64,000 nucleotides of DNA from NCBI RefSeq assembly GCF_958295425.1, contig NC_081154.1, positions 20,888,040 to 20,952,039 of the forward strand. The letters are read 5' to 3'. This document shows, piece after piece, positions 22,919 to 34,882 of this stretch. The position numbers and the translations under genes are program-made. The notes under the pieces were generated by a model, which saw only the letters and a program-made list of their open reading frames with translations, had not been told where the DNA came from and searched no databases. Origin of the DNA: Solea solea (lineage: Eukaryota; Chordata; Actinopteri; Pleuronectiformes; Soleidae). Position 1 is the stretch's first letter, and each line of letters starts with the position of its first letter.

Positions 22919-25219
22919 TTGACTTTTGTCATCAGCTCAAGGAGGACAACTAGCACAACATTGGTGCTAAATATTCCCCAGTACCTCACAAAGCCACACT
23001 GAACTATCACTTCCCTTTATTTCTAGAATTATTATTTTTTTTCTCCCAGTTTTTACTACATCTCCCTTTACGAGCTTTGGACTTACTTACTTACTAAAAA
23101 GGCAATTGTGAGTACACGGTGGAACAATGCTGAAGCGTAACTTACATCACAGATTATGAACTCCCCGCGACCTTCACTTCACACCTTAATGGAGAACATC
23201 CTCTCTCTTCTCCCCTTTGAGCAGTTAACTACAGAGTTCGGCTCATCTGATGCATGTGGCAGACGCTGTTCCCTTAATTGCAGTTCTAACGCGTCTTTTA
23301 CACAGAGGGGTTGAGACAGACCACGGAGTGAAAACAATGAAAAGTGCGCTGAACTTCATCGCGACTGTACTCGATCCTCGTCATAAAGATCATTACTCGG
23401 ATGTGGGGAAAAAGCAGCGCGTAGAGAAATGATCCAGTCTGCGCTGGATACAGAGAGTCCGCTTGGGGCCGGAGAAGCGCACAGCGCAGGAGCAGAGCAC
23501 AGGACAAGAGGCTCATCTGTTGCACCAGACGAGGGGCATGCACCCTGTGTTCAAAGAGATCATCCTAAATATTTTCATAGCTTCTTAATTGATTTGTTCT
23601 TTGAAGCATGACTATTAATCTAATCTGAGGTAAGTACACACAGTCCCAGCCATAACAACAAAATTAGATTACAAAACAACAATGGTACAGAATTTGCATA
23701 ATAATTTATATAAGTGTTTCCTGATTTTCGGTTTCGGCCAATAATTTTCCTTTTGGTGCATCCCTAGTACGATATGTATGTTATGCTACTTGAATATTCT
23801 ACTTCCTGTTCATAACTAGAAAGGAAAAACCCTGGACATACATACCATTTATGCGAAAGGCCAGACCAACTGTAGCTGGGGCCTGAGGTCTGGCAGTTTG
23901 GTTGGTAAATCCACAGTCACCCAGAGTTTTAATGTCCTCTAGCAACTGGTCGTCCTGTGGAACAATAGATTAAAATGTCAGATTAAATCCAATGATGTCA
24001 CAAAAAACAACATTTGTGTCAGACGATGCTATAGTTCTCCAGCTTCCTCTCTCAGTCCAAATACATGTAATGTGGGGATTAGGTAAAGTGGACACGCTAA
24101 ATTAACTGTACATAAGAGTGGATGGTTGTTTGTCTCTATGTGGCCTGTGATGGACTCGCGATCAGTCCAGGGTGTACCCCGCCTTTCGCCCTATGTCAGC
24201 TGAGATTGGCACAGCACCCCCACGACCCTCGTGTGAAGGATAAAGCGGTAGAAGATGGATGGATGGATGGATGGATGGATGATGCTGTAATTCTGTTGGT
24301 CATGTGGTGTTTGCCCTAAACTTACTTTGTAGAGCCTCTGATCTTCAGGTGATCTTTTAAGTATTCCCTCGACAATACGCTTCAGCTCATAGACAGTGGT
24401 GGACTCCTTGGCATCTGTGAAGATTGTAGTCTTGTGACGCCGGATCATTAAGAACACGTCCTGAAAGAAACAAGCAAAATCAGATGTTGGGGAACAACGA
24501 TGTAAGACTCAATTCAACATGAGTTTTCTCTCAGATGAGAATTTGACAGAGATTTCAGTAAAGAATATGACAATTCTGTAGCTTAAGTCATTTTAGAATG
24601 CAAATTCAGATATATTTCTTTTCATCTGACAAAATATTTAAGTCATAAGATTTTATTAGTTCCTGTCAATCTGTCAACTGTTCACAATCCCTTAATTACG
24701 CATGTGTACACTGTAATAATCCTACTACTGATTAATAATTAGTGTTAAAATGAAATAGTAGGTTGTTTTTCTACTGACAATTCACTCTTTAAAGAGCTAA
24801 CCTCGAACTGTGTGTACTAGCATGCAGACGTAGCTCTAAGCTAACGTTAAATGACCCAACACAAAGCTTAGTCACGTTAGTGAGATAAACAAAGGTTTGA
24901 CATGTTGTTCTAAGTAAGAACACGCCGCTGTACGCCTGACAGTGACAAGTGAAGTCCAGTTAGTTTGGACGAATCAAACTGACTTAGCGTTGTGACGCTA
25001 CCTCGCTACAATCTTTCCTCACACAAGCTAACACCAACCAAAGTTAGCTTTAGCTACCTAGCAAACACAAAGTGAAATAAACAGTCTTGTGTCCTGCATT
25101 ATCATCTGTCGTCACGGCGTATATCACTTGACCAAAGTGTCACGAGGTAAAAACAATATCTATATCTCAGCAACAAATATCACACACGTCTCGACAAAGA
25201 TGATAATTATAGTTACCAT
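20537..25219 (-). CDS. elob: Elongin B
   Basis: Four coding exons: 25217-25219 (the ATG alone), 24326-24460, 23846-23954 and 20537-20649, totalling 360 nt and 119 residues (human 118). Translation opens [20 protein letters not shown] after Met, the ubiquitin-like fold of elongin B. Later parts are [34 protein letters not shown] and the acidic tail [14 protein letters not shown]...NEQAVQ, all near-identical to mammals. All junctions are GT-AG and keep phase. Known role: partner of elongin C in the SIII elongation complex and adaptor in VHL and SOCS-box Cullin2/5 ubiquitin ligases. It is head to head with pkmyt1. Difference from human: [10 protein letters not shown] for DGKTLGECGF. Confidence 0.97.
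20700..20955. mobile_element. MITE-like relic in the last elob intron
   Basis: Shares AAACCACTTCA, TGTGACCACAT and the end CATTCTAATGCCAGGTGT with the element at 22393-22768, but its left terminal repeat is missing or eroded. It lies about 50 bp from the acceptor of the last elob exon. Confidence 0.6.
22393..22768. mobile_element. 376-bp MITE with terminal inverted repeats
   Basis: Left end GGCCCTCTTTACACCTGG and right end (inverted) GGCCGCCTTTACACCTGG; the match continues as CATTA(A/G)AATG. No intact gene inside. Target duplication is unclear (TTATA left, ATATT right). Such TTTACACCTGG ends recall non-autonomous hAT elements, but the family is not certain. Confidence 0.72.
22889..22918. repeat. 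(AAT)n microsatellite
   Basis: Ten AAT/ATA units in the last elob intron. Confidence 0.9.
23185..23470 (+). pseudogene. hAT (ZBED-like) transposase remnant
   Basis: Pieces read [17 protein letters not shown], then in another frame [31 protein letters not shown] and [14 protein letters not shown]. These match the dimerisation-domain region of hAT/ZBED transposases (LLxPFEELT...VIPxVTVLKRLL...GVKTMK...ATLLDPRxKD). It is frameshifted and internally shortened, in the last elob intron opposite to the gene. Confidence 0.78.
24041..24283 (+). mobile_element. SINE/LINE 3'-tail fragment ending in (ATGG)n
   Basis: Carries CAGTCCAAATACATG, TCCAGGGTGTACCCCGCC, CAGCTGAGATTGGCACAGC and GATAAAGCGGTAGA followed by (GGAT)n. 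This is a very common fish tail module, shared with the copy at 34108-34355. In elob intron 2. Confidence 0.8.
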
Positions 25220-25560
25220 TTCAAGTGGTCAGCTAGCTAGCCAGTAGCACCAGCCCTGTGTTAAAGTCCCAGACTGCACCGCTCGCGGAAATTGCGCAAC
25301 TCAGATAAGCAGTAAGTCTGAAATTACGGAACATACGTAACGCTGCGTATTATTTTCCGAATTTGGCGCCAGGTTGTTTCATGCTGGACGGAAGGGTGGA
25401 AGCAGAGGCGCACTTTGTTTGGACACAGGGACGAATTAAGTCACGAAGACCGTGTGACATCTCCACTACAATACAGTCGGTGTGATAATGTCACACAATT
25501 CTACCGTTACGAATTCTGGACTGTCACTTACGGTATGCTATTCAAAGACGCAGTAAATAG
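25220..25560. promoter_or_regulatory. Divergent promoter of elob and pkmyt1 with E2F-type site
   Basis: The interval holds the elob start at 25219 (minus) and a probable noncoding first exon of pkmyt1 on the plus strand. It is locally richer in CpG and contains TTTGGCGCC (25362-25370), a good E2F consensus. A donor-like CTTACG|GTATGC at 25526-25537 may end pkmyt1 exon 1. Head-to-head spacing of a few hundred bases suggests a shared promoter. The exact start sites are not visible. Confidence 0.6.
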
Positions 25561-26840
25561 CTTTGTTACGTGGTTGTTGTGTCGATGAAGGCTGGCTGTC
25601 TTCTTCATTACGTTAGCCAACGTTTAAAGTGTTAACACATTGACTGGTAATGGTGTCAGTGGGGGTAATATTATAATCTGCATGTCATTTAAGATGAACA
25701 TTGTATGTCAAGGTTGACGTTGAGTGTGTTAACGTTAGGTGACACGTACAGTTAGCGGGCGTGTCCTTAATCAGGCCAGGGAAACCTGTTGTACACACGA
25801 GCGACCAAGAGTGAGTCATGAACACTATCCACACTGTGACGTCAGAGCTGTCAGGTCATCCCATTAATAACACAGCTATAACTTTATAAGACAGGAAACA
25901 GTTAGAGACAAATCGAACCAAAGGACAACTGGAAACACTGTAATATGCCTTTGGACAATGTCTGTGGACAGTCTTGTACAGTTGTTGTATAAACAGTGCT
26001 TAACAAATGTATTAAACCACCCGTCATAAAAACGAGGAAACAGATATTTTAGAAATCTTTCAGAAACGTTTCAAACTAAAAATGTTATTGTTATTTATTT
26101 GGCAAATAACAAACTGAATTGACATGTTTATAGCCAAATCTGAGCTGGCTCCTCACTGGGCTTCTCTGAGAAGTCAGACATTAATCCAGCATAACATTTA
26201 ACCATAGTGGAACGACTTTTTCTAGTAATTCGACATCTGACTCAAGAAATAATAATGTGCTTCACGTTCACGTTCACTTGTCTCTTGATTGTTTGCTATA
26301 AATTGTATTTTTTAAGTGTCTCTCTCCAACCAGATCACTGTCACCTTGTCTATTTTTCCACATTTACTTTTATTTTAATTTTGAATTTTGAATTTCTCTT
26401 CATCTCGTTTGTGTTTTCTCTGTTTGTTTATGCACATTCATTCATTCATTGTCTACTGCTGTATCCTCCACATGAGGGTCACATGGCCACTGTTGCCAAT
26501 CTCAGCTGGCAGGTGAAAGGCGTATGTCATCACAGGACCGACATATAGAGAGTAATGCATGCACTAATGGCAAATAAACATCTTTAATCTTGGGTCTTGG
26601 ATCTATTTAGTGCCTGGTCAGCACACACGACAGTGTATTTTTTGAGCCATCGTTGCATTTTTGGGGAACTTTTAAGTATGAAGTCTTTGGTTTTGTTGTG
26701 TGTTACATGGGTAAGACAGATACGTTATTAAAGTACATGCACTAGGTATTCATTTCCACGGCGTAAAGCTTTTCTTGTTTCTTATTGTGTATCTGTTGCA
26801 GGACACTATCTTCAAAGAGAAGTGAAAACGTGCCAACACC

Positions 26841-29800
26841 ATGTCCGTGGCAGTGGAATCCTCCGTGTCGAGGGCGTCACTCCCCATTCCCACTTTCTCC
26901 CAGGCAGAGCAGTCCTTCTCTCTCAAAAAGCGTCATGTCCCTTTATCCTTGTCCTCTTTGTCCAACTCGTCCGACTCTTCTCCTCTGCGGCTCTCGTATT
27001 CTATGCCACCGCTGCCTCCATCCAAAGGATGTCCCCCTCTGAGCAGGGTGTTCCACCCGCGTCCCTCCCCCTGGACGCCCCTGTCTGGTTCCCTTAAAAA
27101 GCTGCCCTGTCCAAAGTCTGTGTACGATCCCAGCAAACAACAGTCCTTTTTCAGTCAGTGCTTCACCAATTTGGGTCTACTGGGAAGAGGATCATTTGGA
27201 GAGGTCTTCAAGGTGAGCAAAGTGTGTTTATGTCGAAGAATCCTATGTGACACTGTGTGTGTCTGCGTTGTATTTTAAGGACTAGGATAGATCAGGTAGG
27301 TCAAAAATAGTCCATTAATATGAGGACAAAACGTTTGTTTTCCTATCATAGCCTGTGCTGCGTCCTTTTATAAAAAGTAAACCCTGCTTCCTAAAAGAAA
27401 CACTAGCTCAATCATTTATCATTTTCTATTATCACTTACATCTATTCATTTATAGTATTTTCAACTAAGCAATAAAAAAAGCATTTATATTCATAAAAAG
27501 TGTTTCAGCACTATGGCTGAAAACCCCACAAAGATGCTTAGGAAACGTCAGAAGTGGATTCCACCACTAATAGTATGGCTGGACATTAAGTAGAACTTCA
27601 CAACCTTATTTTAATCGTGATCATGATTTTTGTCTCTCATGAATATGATCATGTGATGTTAAAACTTTAATATTAAACCCCTGAATGTGCTAGAAACAGC
27701 TGCTGCTGTTTACTTCACCATGCAGCTCCCTGATGGAGTCGGACAAGTGACACTATGTTAAAACTAACCATTCATTTCATAATCAATTCATCTGTCAATT
27801 ATTTTCTCAATTAATCCATTACTTGATTGGTGTGCCGCCACCATCAGACATGAAAGCAATCAACACAAGTAAAGACAAAGGGGTGAAGATGAAAGTAGAT
27901 CAATCAAAGTATTAATGGTGGACTAATCAGCACTTACCTGAAGTCTGGTCTGATGGTAGAGACATATGTAATACCTCTTTTTGTGTTCTCAGATTAAAAG
28001 TTATTCTTTCCATTACAAAGATGTTGTCCATTCATCTGCACTAGGTGTCTCTCTCTTCAGCCCTGTCATGGTTATGGATTTCTTACAAGTAGCAACCAAA
28101 CCAAAATGGGGTCACAACAGGGCAACTCCAAAACACATGATAAAGATTTGCCTCTTTGCTTCTGCAACACCTCCAACAGTCAGTCTGGTTGGAATATGAT
28201 TTCTTTTGATATGGAGTGCATCATTAGAGGATGACATTAGTGGAGAATTTGTAGTTCTCCACTGATTGTTGTTTAAAAATGTGGCTCCAGTTCTCCTGTG
28301 TGATTACGATGTTGCCCTCAGTTTCCCATCTTTATCTTACCTTTGATATATTTTCTTTGTTAAGAGATTGAAGACTGTGTATAATCTTGAAATGATCTTT
28401 TTATAAGGTTCATCTTGGTAAGCTTTTAAAAATACCTGTAGAATATCGTTGTTTCTGGCTCATCATTTTTCATCATTCTTTCCCCGATAGAGTCTCTTAT
28501 TTGTAAATATCTGAAGTGGTCCTGGTTCTGTAGACCAGATTATCCTTGAGATCTTGGAAACTCCTAACAGTAACTTTACCTTTAGTGAATGGTGTGTCGT
28601 AAGCACTGAGGAGGTCCATTCCTTGAAAACCTGTTGCTTGTGTCTTTAAACGTCTTCAGTCAGAGACAAAAATCCACCTTTGTGAGCCGTCTTAATCTAA
28701 CAAACGTGGACGTTATCACAGGCCTAATCCAGAGGCTGACACTTACACAACAGTGTTGACTGAAAATCCTGACTGTTTTAAATAAACGTGCTGTGCTTTT
28801 ATACACATTTAGACATGCAGACATACATCTCTGTCCCTCAGCTCGAGACAACGTCAGCACCTTATTGTTCTGTTCTGTTCTTTTAGGTGCAAAGCAACGT
28901 GGACGGCCACCTGTATGCAGTGAAGTGCTCTGCCCATCGCTTCAGAGGCAACAGTGAGAGGACCAGGAGTGTGAGGGAAGCCAGGAACCATGAGCGTCTG
29001 TGTCCTCACCCTCACATCCTGGACTTTGTGGCTGCCTGGGAGGAGTGTGGGCGGCTGTACATTCAGACGGAGCTGTGCAGCACCAGCCTGCTGCTGCACG
29101 CTGAGAACCAGCCTCCTGGACCAGGTCTGTATGCAGAGGACATTCATTTATTTAACACTGATGTTGGTGACATATGATGTAATCTGAATCTTACAATATG
29201 TAAAAGCTTTAGAAATGTCTTCGATCCATATTCTACCTTTGTTTGCTTTGTGTTTGAGTATGAATTAATATTAAAGAAGCATTATATCATTATCAAGATA
29301 TTGTAATGCCCCAAAAACACATCAATAACGTTACAAAAACACAACATGCAGTGTCTAAAGGGAGTTTTTACCAGAGGCTTCAATGAAAGAGCTTGGAACA
29401 TGTGGGTTACATTTTAATATTAACCTCTGAATTATCCAATGAAAATAACTGCAGTTCATAATATTGTTGCTACAAAAAAACTTTAACTTTTACTGTCTTA
29501 ATATATGTTGAGTGAACAAGTGCAGTGCCTGTTGTGTGTGTGTGTGAGTGCTCATTGTTACTATGACACAGCAAACGTTCAGTGACATACAAGCAAATAC
29601 TGATACTGACAATAAATATGGAAAGTTGAACTCCAACAGTTGGTTGGTCGTCACCAGGATGCAGAGCTAGAGTTCAGTATGGTGACAGCTGCAGGAGAGA
29701 AGCCTCCTCTGAACCTGCATACACCTGTAACACCTCCTGGAGGAGGGTGGGGGGAACAGTCTGTGTTCGTCATCCACCTCAGCTTCACCGCGCCTTGTCT

Positions 29801-30809
29801 CGCTCACAGTGCTGTGTGAGTGAGAGGGGGCGTGGCTACAGTAGAGCAGCGAGAGCGGCGAGAGCGGCGAGAGCGATGTGTGCTTCTTTTACCGATATCC
29901 TTTGCATTACTTCTCCAAACAACATCAAACTGCACACTGCACTTACTCGTGCCCGCAGCACGACACCTGTCAAGTTAGACAGGTGTCAATCAATCAGTCC
30001 ATCAGTTTGAGAGATATGTGAATAACACACACACACACAGACATACATTCCTGGAATTTATAGATAGATGATGATGATTAGTGAAAAACTAAACTCTTAA
30101 ATGTGTACATTATAAGTCAGTCCTGGCTCCCCCTTAAATCACCAGGACTGTATGTTGGTGATGATGATGATGATGATGATTTTTGTTTTCTGAATGATCC
30201 AGATCCAGGTTCAACATATTGTGAGTGTGTTAATTAAATCCTATAATGCAGGATTATTCCATCCATTTGTAATAATGAATGTGTGTTATTTCCTCCACTG
30301 TTGTTCTCTAATGCAGATGAAGCTGCAGCGTGGACGTACCTGTGTGACCTCCTCTCAGCTCTGCAACATTTGCACTCTAATGGATTCGTTCATCTGGACA
30401 TGAAGCCCGCCAACGTCCTCGTCACTGACTCGGGTCGTCTCAAGCTCGGGGACTTTGGTCTGCTGCTGCAGCTCAAACACAAGAGCACAGAGTCTTCAGA
30501 GGGGAACGTGAAAGAGGACGCACAGGAGGGAGATCCTCGATACATGGCTCCTGAGCTCCTCCGTGGACAGTATGGACCTGCTGCAGATGTTTTCAGGTAC
30601 AGACGTGGTGACAAAATCAACTTCAAATATGTTAACATTACACCTCATAGTTGTCATTTTCTTCTAGTTTGGGGGTTTCTATTCTGGAGCTTGCCTGTAA
30701 CATGGAAGTTCCAAATGGTGGAGACGGCTGGCAACAGCTCAGACAAGGCTGCCTCCCCTCAGAGTTTACTAATGGTACGATCCACTTTCTTTTGATTCAT
30801 TCTCAGGCT

Positions 30810-30860
<51 letters not shown>

Positions 30861-32688
30861 TCATGGTCAAATGTCAAAAAGTTGAGAAATAAACTCTTTT
30901 TTTTTATGCTATTAAAATATAAAATATACACTGCTGTGTAATTAATGATGTAAATAATCAAAGTCACCTACATTTGAATGTTCTGTTCTGTTTGTTGTGT
31001 GTAGGCTGCACTGACTCACACACAGGCCTCTGCTTGGTTGTCAATGTTACAGCAGCAAAGACAGTAAAGATAAAGATAATAAATAATAAACAAGCATTTC
31101 CAAAAATGTACAATATAGAAAGATATTAACACTTAAAATAGAATGTGTTATGTACATTATAGACAGTTTGCTGAATAAAGTGAAATGGCAGGAGAGTGAC
31201 CTGATGTGTGAGAGAGTAAATAACCACGCATGTGACGTGTTACCGTGGTAACGGTGACACCTGAACATAGGGCTCGCACAAATCTCACGATGTAATTCAA
31301 ACACAGACATAATGATATTGTCTGATTGTGTATCTTGTATGGACACATTTATTGATGTTTGTTTAAAGCCTGACATGACTTGTGTTTTCACCTCCTCCAT
31401 GTGTGGGACAGGCCTGTCAGTGGAGCTGCAGACAGTGCTGAGGATGATGTTGGCCCCGGAGCCTTCTGAGAGGCCCACAGTCTCCGAGCTTCTTGCTCTC
31501 CGTTTCATCAGGAAACGCATGTGGAGGAGACGCGTGTATCTCATGGTCGCAGAGACTGTGTTGAAACTGGTCTCCCTCTGCCAGGTAACACCTCACACCT
31601 GGATGCCATCGCTTTGCTGCAAGATCATTGTTGTTGCCTGATGGTTAAATGTTGGTATTTTAACACACTAGATGTGATGTGTCTGCACAATTAAAAACTA
31701 AATCATTAAATCATTTGGTCTTTATGAACAGAAACGAGGTCTGTATGTATTAGCAATGATTACAAATGGCAACAGGAGACACATGCAGGATTTATTTAGA
31801 ACCTAAATGTGAACGGACAAAGTCAAGGATGTGAGAACCTGGTCTGAACGGGGGCCAGTATCTAACTCGGGATGCATGATATTGGAGTTTCTGACTGTTT
31901 TAGTCATCATTCATATGGGAGATGTTGGTGTGTTTGCTGATATCTGATAATACCTTTTAAATCCAGTATCATGAAGACAGTCGTGTGCATCCCTTCTCTC
32001 TCATTTAAACTGGAATGAAAATCTTTAAACATTAACTTTTTAAGTGTATAATGTTGTGCTCCTTGTCTTGTAGCAGGTGGTCTGTTTCGGGTGCAGACTA
32101 TTGTCCTGCCTTCACTTGTCCTTTCTTCCTCAATGGACCAAACCAGTGCCCTGCACCCCTCCCAGGGACAGCTGGGACAGGGATCTAACGCTGTCCCTCA
32201 GTGTCATGCACAGCCACTCAGGTAGCCCAGAGGACGACGTAGTGTTTGTGCTGGATCCCACAAAACCAGAGCTTTCTCCCACCTTCTCACACAGGTTCTG
32301 AGTTATTGAACGTTTTCATAAATTGTTCTTCTGTCATGACATTATCTGTGGATGTCTTACTCGTGTTTTTTTACTTCATCCCAGAGTCAAATCCAGACTG
32401 TGTGTGGACAGCACGTCCACTCCTCTGCCAGTTTCACTGACCAACGGTCATCGCAGTCCCGTCCACACGCCCTCCAGCATCCACTCAAACACAACCTGCC
32501 ACACACTCACCCCGAGTGCGAGCTCTGTCCACTCAGAGCTTCATCCGGACGGCATGAGTGACAGGTCCACGCAGAGGCGACGCGGCAGCAACTGGGTGCG
32601 AGCGGACGAGGATCTGCCCCGAGCGAGCTTTGAACCAAAGAACCTGCTCAGTCTGTTTGAGGAAACGACTGTAGAGGGACAGCCATGA
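26841..32688 (+). CDS. pkmyt1: Myt1 kinase (membrane-associated Cdk1-inhibitory kinase)
   Basis: Seven coding exons: 26841-27212, 28887-29124, 30317-30596, 30668-30774, 31412-31584, 32074-32294 and 32385-32688 (1695 nt, 564 aa). An acceptor at 26800-26801 precedes the ATG, so the 5'UTR is spliced. The Wee1/Myt1 kinase domain shows glycine loop [10 protein letters not shown] (about residue 115), ATP lysine in YAVKCS (137), [11 protein letters not shown] (catalytic Asp 231), DFG (249-251) and [12 protein letters not shown] hydrophobic stretch after the kinase domain (about 375-405: [15 protein letters not shown], then [10 protein letters not shown]) fits the known membrane tether. The C-terminus [11 protein letters not shown] matches the human end. 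It phosphorylates Cdk1 on Thr14/Tyr15 at ER/Golgi membranes to hold cells before mitosis. The last intron uses GTTCTG, a weak donor, but phase and homology support it. Confidence 0.96.
27980..28620 (-). pseudogene. L1-type LINE ORF2 C-terminal remnant
   Basis: Reverse complement of about 28070-28200 reads [18 protein letters not shown] and [11 protein letters not shown], the CWRC...HxFWxCPxxxPFW motif near the end of L1-group ORF2. The rest is broken by stops. Located in pkmyt1 intron 1, opposite to the gene. Element limits are approximate. Confidence 0.7.
30811..30857. repeat. (GT)n microsatellite in a pkmyt1 intron
   Basis: Uninterrupted GT run about 45 bp long, about 35 bp after the donor at 30775. 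Confidence 0.95.
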
Positions 32689-32944
32689 CTTCACATCAGG
32701 ACTGTCAGCCTGAACTAGTTTACTGTTCACTCCATGTGTATTTGAACAGGAGGAATTTAGGGACAATCAAACCTGAAGCACTTTCTTTGTTTGTGTAAAA
32801 GCAGTCTGTTGCTCAAGTGACAGGTCGTGTGTTTATGTTTGAGTTTATCGTTGTTGAGTTTATCGTTGGCTTGGTGTGTGTGAGTGGATTTTGCATAAAT
32901 ACAGAAACCACTGCTTGTCAAACTTGGTGTGAATCAGAAAAAAC

Positions 32945-32950
32945 AATAAA
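32945..32950 (+). terminator. pkmyt1: pkmyt1 polyadenylation signal (candidate)
   Basis: AATAAA 257 bp after the stop codon; a second AATAAA follows at about 32984. Confidence 0.6.
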
Positions 32951-33560
32951 CAACTGATCAATTAGATGTTTTCGTTGTTTTAATAATAAAATAGAAGATG
33001 ACTTAATCATCCAAGTATGAACTTGGCTCAATGTTCTCAGCCATTTTTACATTTGAGTCACTTGAAATGTCTGAAATAGTTTCAGCATCAAAAACCTACA
33101 ACCTGTCTATTGGATCCTCTTGCAGCTAAACCCTGGGACCCATGGAACCGGTGAGGCTTCCTCAAGCTTCATTAAACCTTTATTAAGAAAAAACTGTCTC
33201 AAATCTCCCTTTCTTCTCAACCCATCTATGACATGGTGCTGAGCCCTCACTCTGGTCCAACTCATCCTCAACCAGCTCCACTGGGTTTGGGTCAGGTGAT
33301 GGAGGATGCCAGGTCTCTTCTTCAAATAACCCTTTCATAGCCTGGAGGAGTGTTTGTGGTCATTGTCCTGTTGAAAAATAATGTGTTCATTATTCATCAT
33401 CAATGTGGAAAATAAAAGAATAAAATACAGAAAACCACTGACAGAGAAGGTGTGTCCAAACTTTCCTCTTCATGTTTCCAGGCTCTGTTCGCTCACTAAC
33501 CACTAGGTGGCAGCAGCGCTCGTCTCTCAGGATGTAAACATTCCACGTCCGGTAGAAACA
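32951..33560. other. Intergenic region between pkmyt1 and the first zinc-finger gene
   Basis: No coding evidence. It holds a good CTCF-type motif near 33500 and then the presumed promoter and noncoding exon of the zinc-finger gene. Confidence 0.5.
33499..33517 (+). promoter_or_regulatory. CTCF-type motif
   Basis: ACCACTAGGTGGCAGCAGC fits the CTCF core (CCASYAGRKGGCRS) at essentially every position. It lies between pkmyt1 and the zinc-finger gene pair. Binding is inferred. Confidence 0.65.
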
Positions 33561-33579
33561 GGAAGTGGAATGTTTGCAC

Positions 33580-33742
33580 GATAAATAAAAAGCCGCAAAT
33601 CATGTTTGTGTAAATGTAATAAAAACAGTGAGTGAAGATTCCGCAGCTGAAGCTACAGCTTCAAACCTTTCAAGCCGTTCTTTATGAAATAGTGCGCCAG
33701 TTACTGAACACAGCAACACGGTTTGACTGGAATCACTGCGAG
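33580..33742 (+). other. Probable noncoding first exon of zinc-finger gene A
   Basis: The sequence ends ACTGCGAG|GTATGT, a strong donor at 33743, and the coding exon downstream has its own acceptor (TTCCCCCTCAG, ending 34871). The start of transcription is not visible. Confidence 0.45.
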
Positions 33743-34107
33743 GTATGTTTCCACCTCTCCATCTATTTCTATCATTCTTCAACATTTGTGGCGTTCTTAT
33801 TTAATCATGATATGCAGTTTTCTGCCGTTATATTGTTATGATACTGTTTGTAAATGTCTATTTATTTCACCAAGGAAAAAATGATCGTACGGAATAGTAA
33901 AGAGCAAAATCACAGTTTAGTATTGATAGAAAGCAAGTTTATTATTATTATTGTCGTTGTTATTATTGTTATTATAATTGTCTATAATTGTATAATTGAA
34001 ATAATAATAGTGTTACTCATATAGCACCTTACAAGTTTACCAGGTGCTATGACAGATAAAAGCAAAACAGAAATTAAAGCTGTAAACAATTGAGTGTATT
34101 ATAACAA

Positions 34108-34355
34108 CATAAGGGGCCACAGGGACTCGGGTTCGAGCCCCGGTTGGAACAAGGGCCTTTCTGCATGGAGTTTGCATGTTCTCCCCGTGTGTGCGTGGGT
34201 TCTCTCCGGGTTCTCCTGCTTCCTCTCACAGTCCAAAAACATGCAATGTGGGGATTAGGTAAATTGAACACTCCAAATCGCCCGATGTAGCTGAGATTGG
34301 CACAGCCCCCCCCCGCGACCCTCTGGTGGAGGATAAAGTGGTAGATGATGACTGA
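34108..34355 (+). mobile_element. tRNA-derived SINE (V-SINE-like)
   Basis: A B-box GGGTTCGAGCCCC (34128-34140) is followed by the central module GCATGGAGTTTGCATGTTCTC and CTCACAGTCCAAAAACATGC, and the tail GATTGGCACAGC...GGATAAAGTGGTAGATG. The same tail is in the copy at 24041-24283. Located in the 5' intron of zinc-finger gene A. Confidence 0.82.
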
Positions 34356-34882
34356 CTAACATAACAATATAAGTATTTCAAAAATGATTCATATGAATGA
34401 CATTTACTGAGGGTTTTTTCAGAGTACCATGCCAAAAAACTGCCATCATATAAGGGGGATTATTCATTATAATGTTTATATAATGATAATGATGATAAAA
34501 ATAATAATAAAAGAAGAAAAAACCTCTGATCCTGTCAGTGTGCTAGAGAAGAAGAAGAAGGCAAGAAGACAATCAAATAAAAGAAATAAGATAAAAAAAG
34601 AAACCGAAGGAACTGACATTAATATCTCACCTGCTAGATCCAGTCAAAAGTCCGATTTTTTTGAAAATGATCATTTTTAAATTTTTAAATGACAGTTTTA
34701 AGACACGAGTGACGTAACCTTTTTAAAACCAACACATTTTTGTACAATGTCAAATTGTTTAGGTTAGAAGAAAAAAGGTTATAATAAATAAACGATGTAC
34801 CCCTGTAATAAACCCCAGACGTCATTCAAACGTACCGATACTTACTGATCACAACACTTCTTCCCCCTCAGTCCATTTAAAA

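Noticed and set aside
26207..26548. 113-aa hydrophobic open frame upstream of pkmyt1
   Set aside because: AT-rich intron sequence with low-complexity Phe/Leu/Ile content; no splice or domain support.
34128..34140. tRNA gene suggested by a B-box
   Set aside because: No cloverleaf or full A-box; the flanks are the SINE central module and tail. The same holds at 46735-46747 and 43984-44170.
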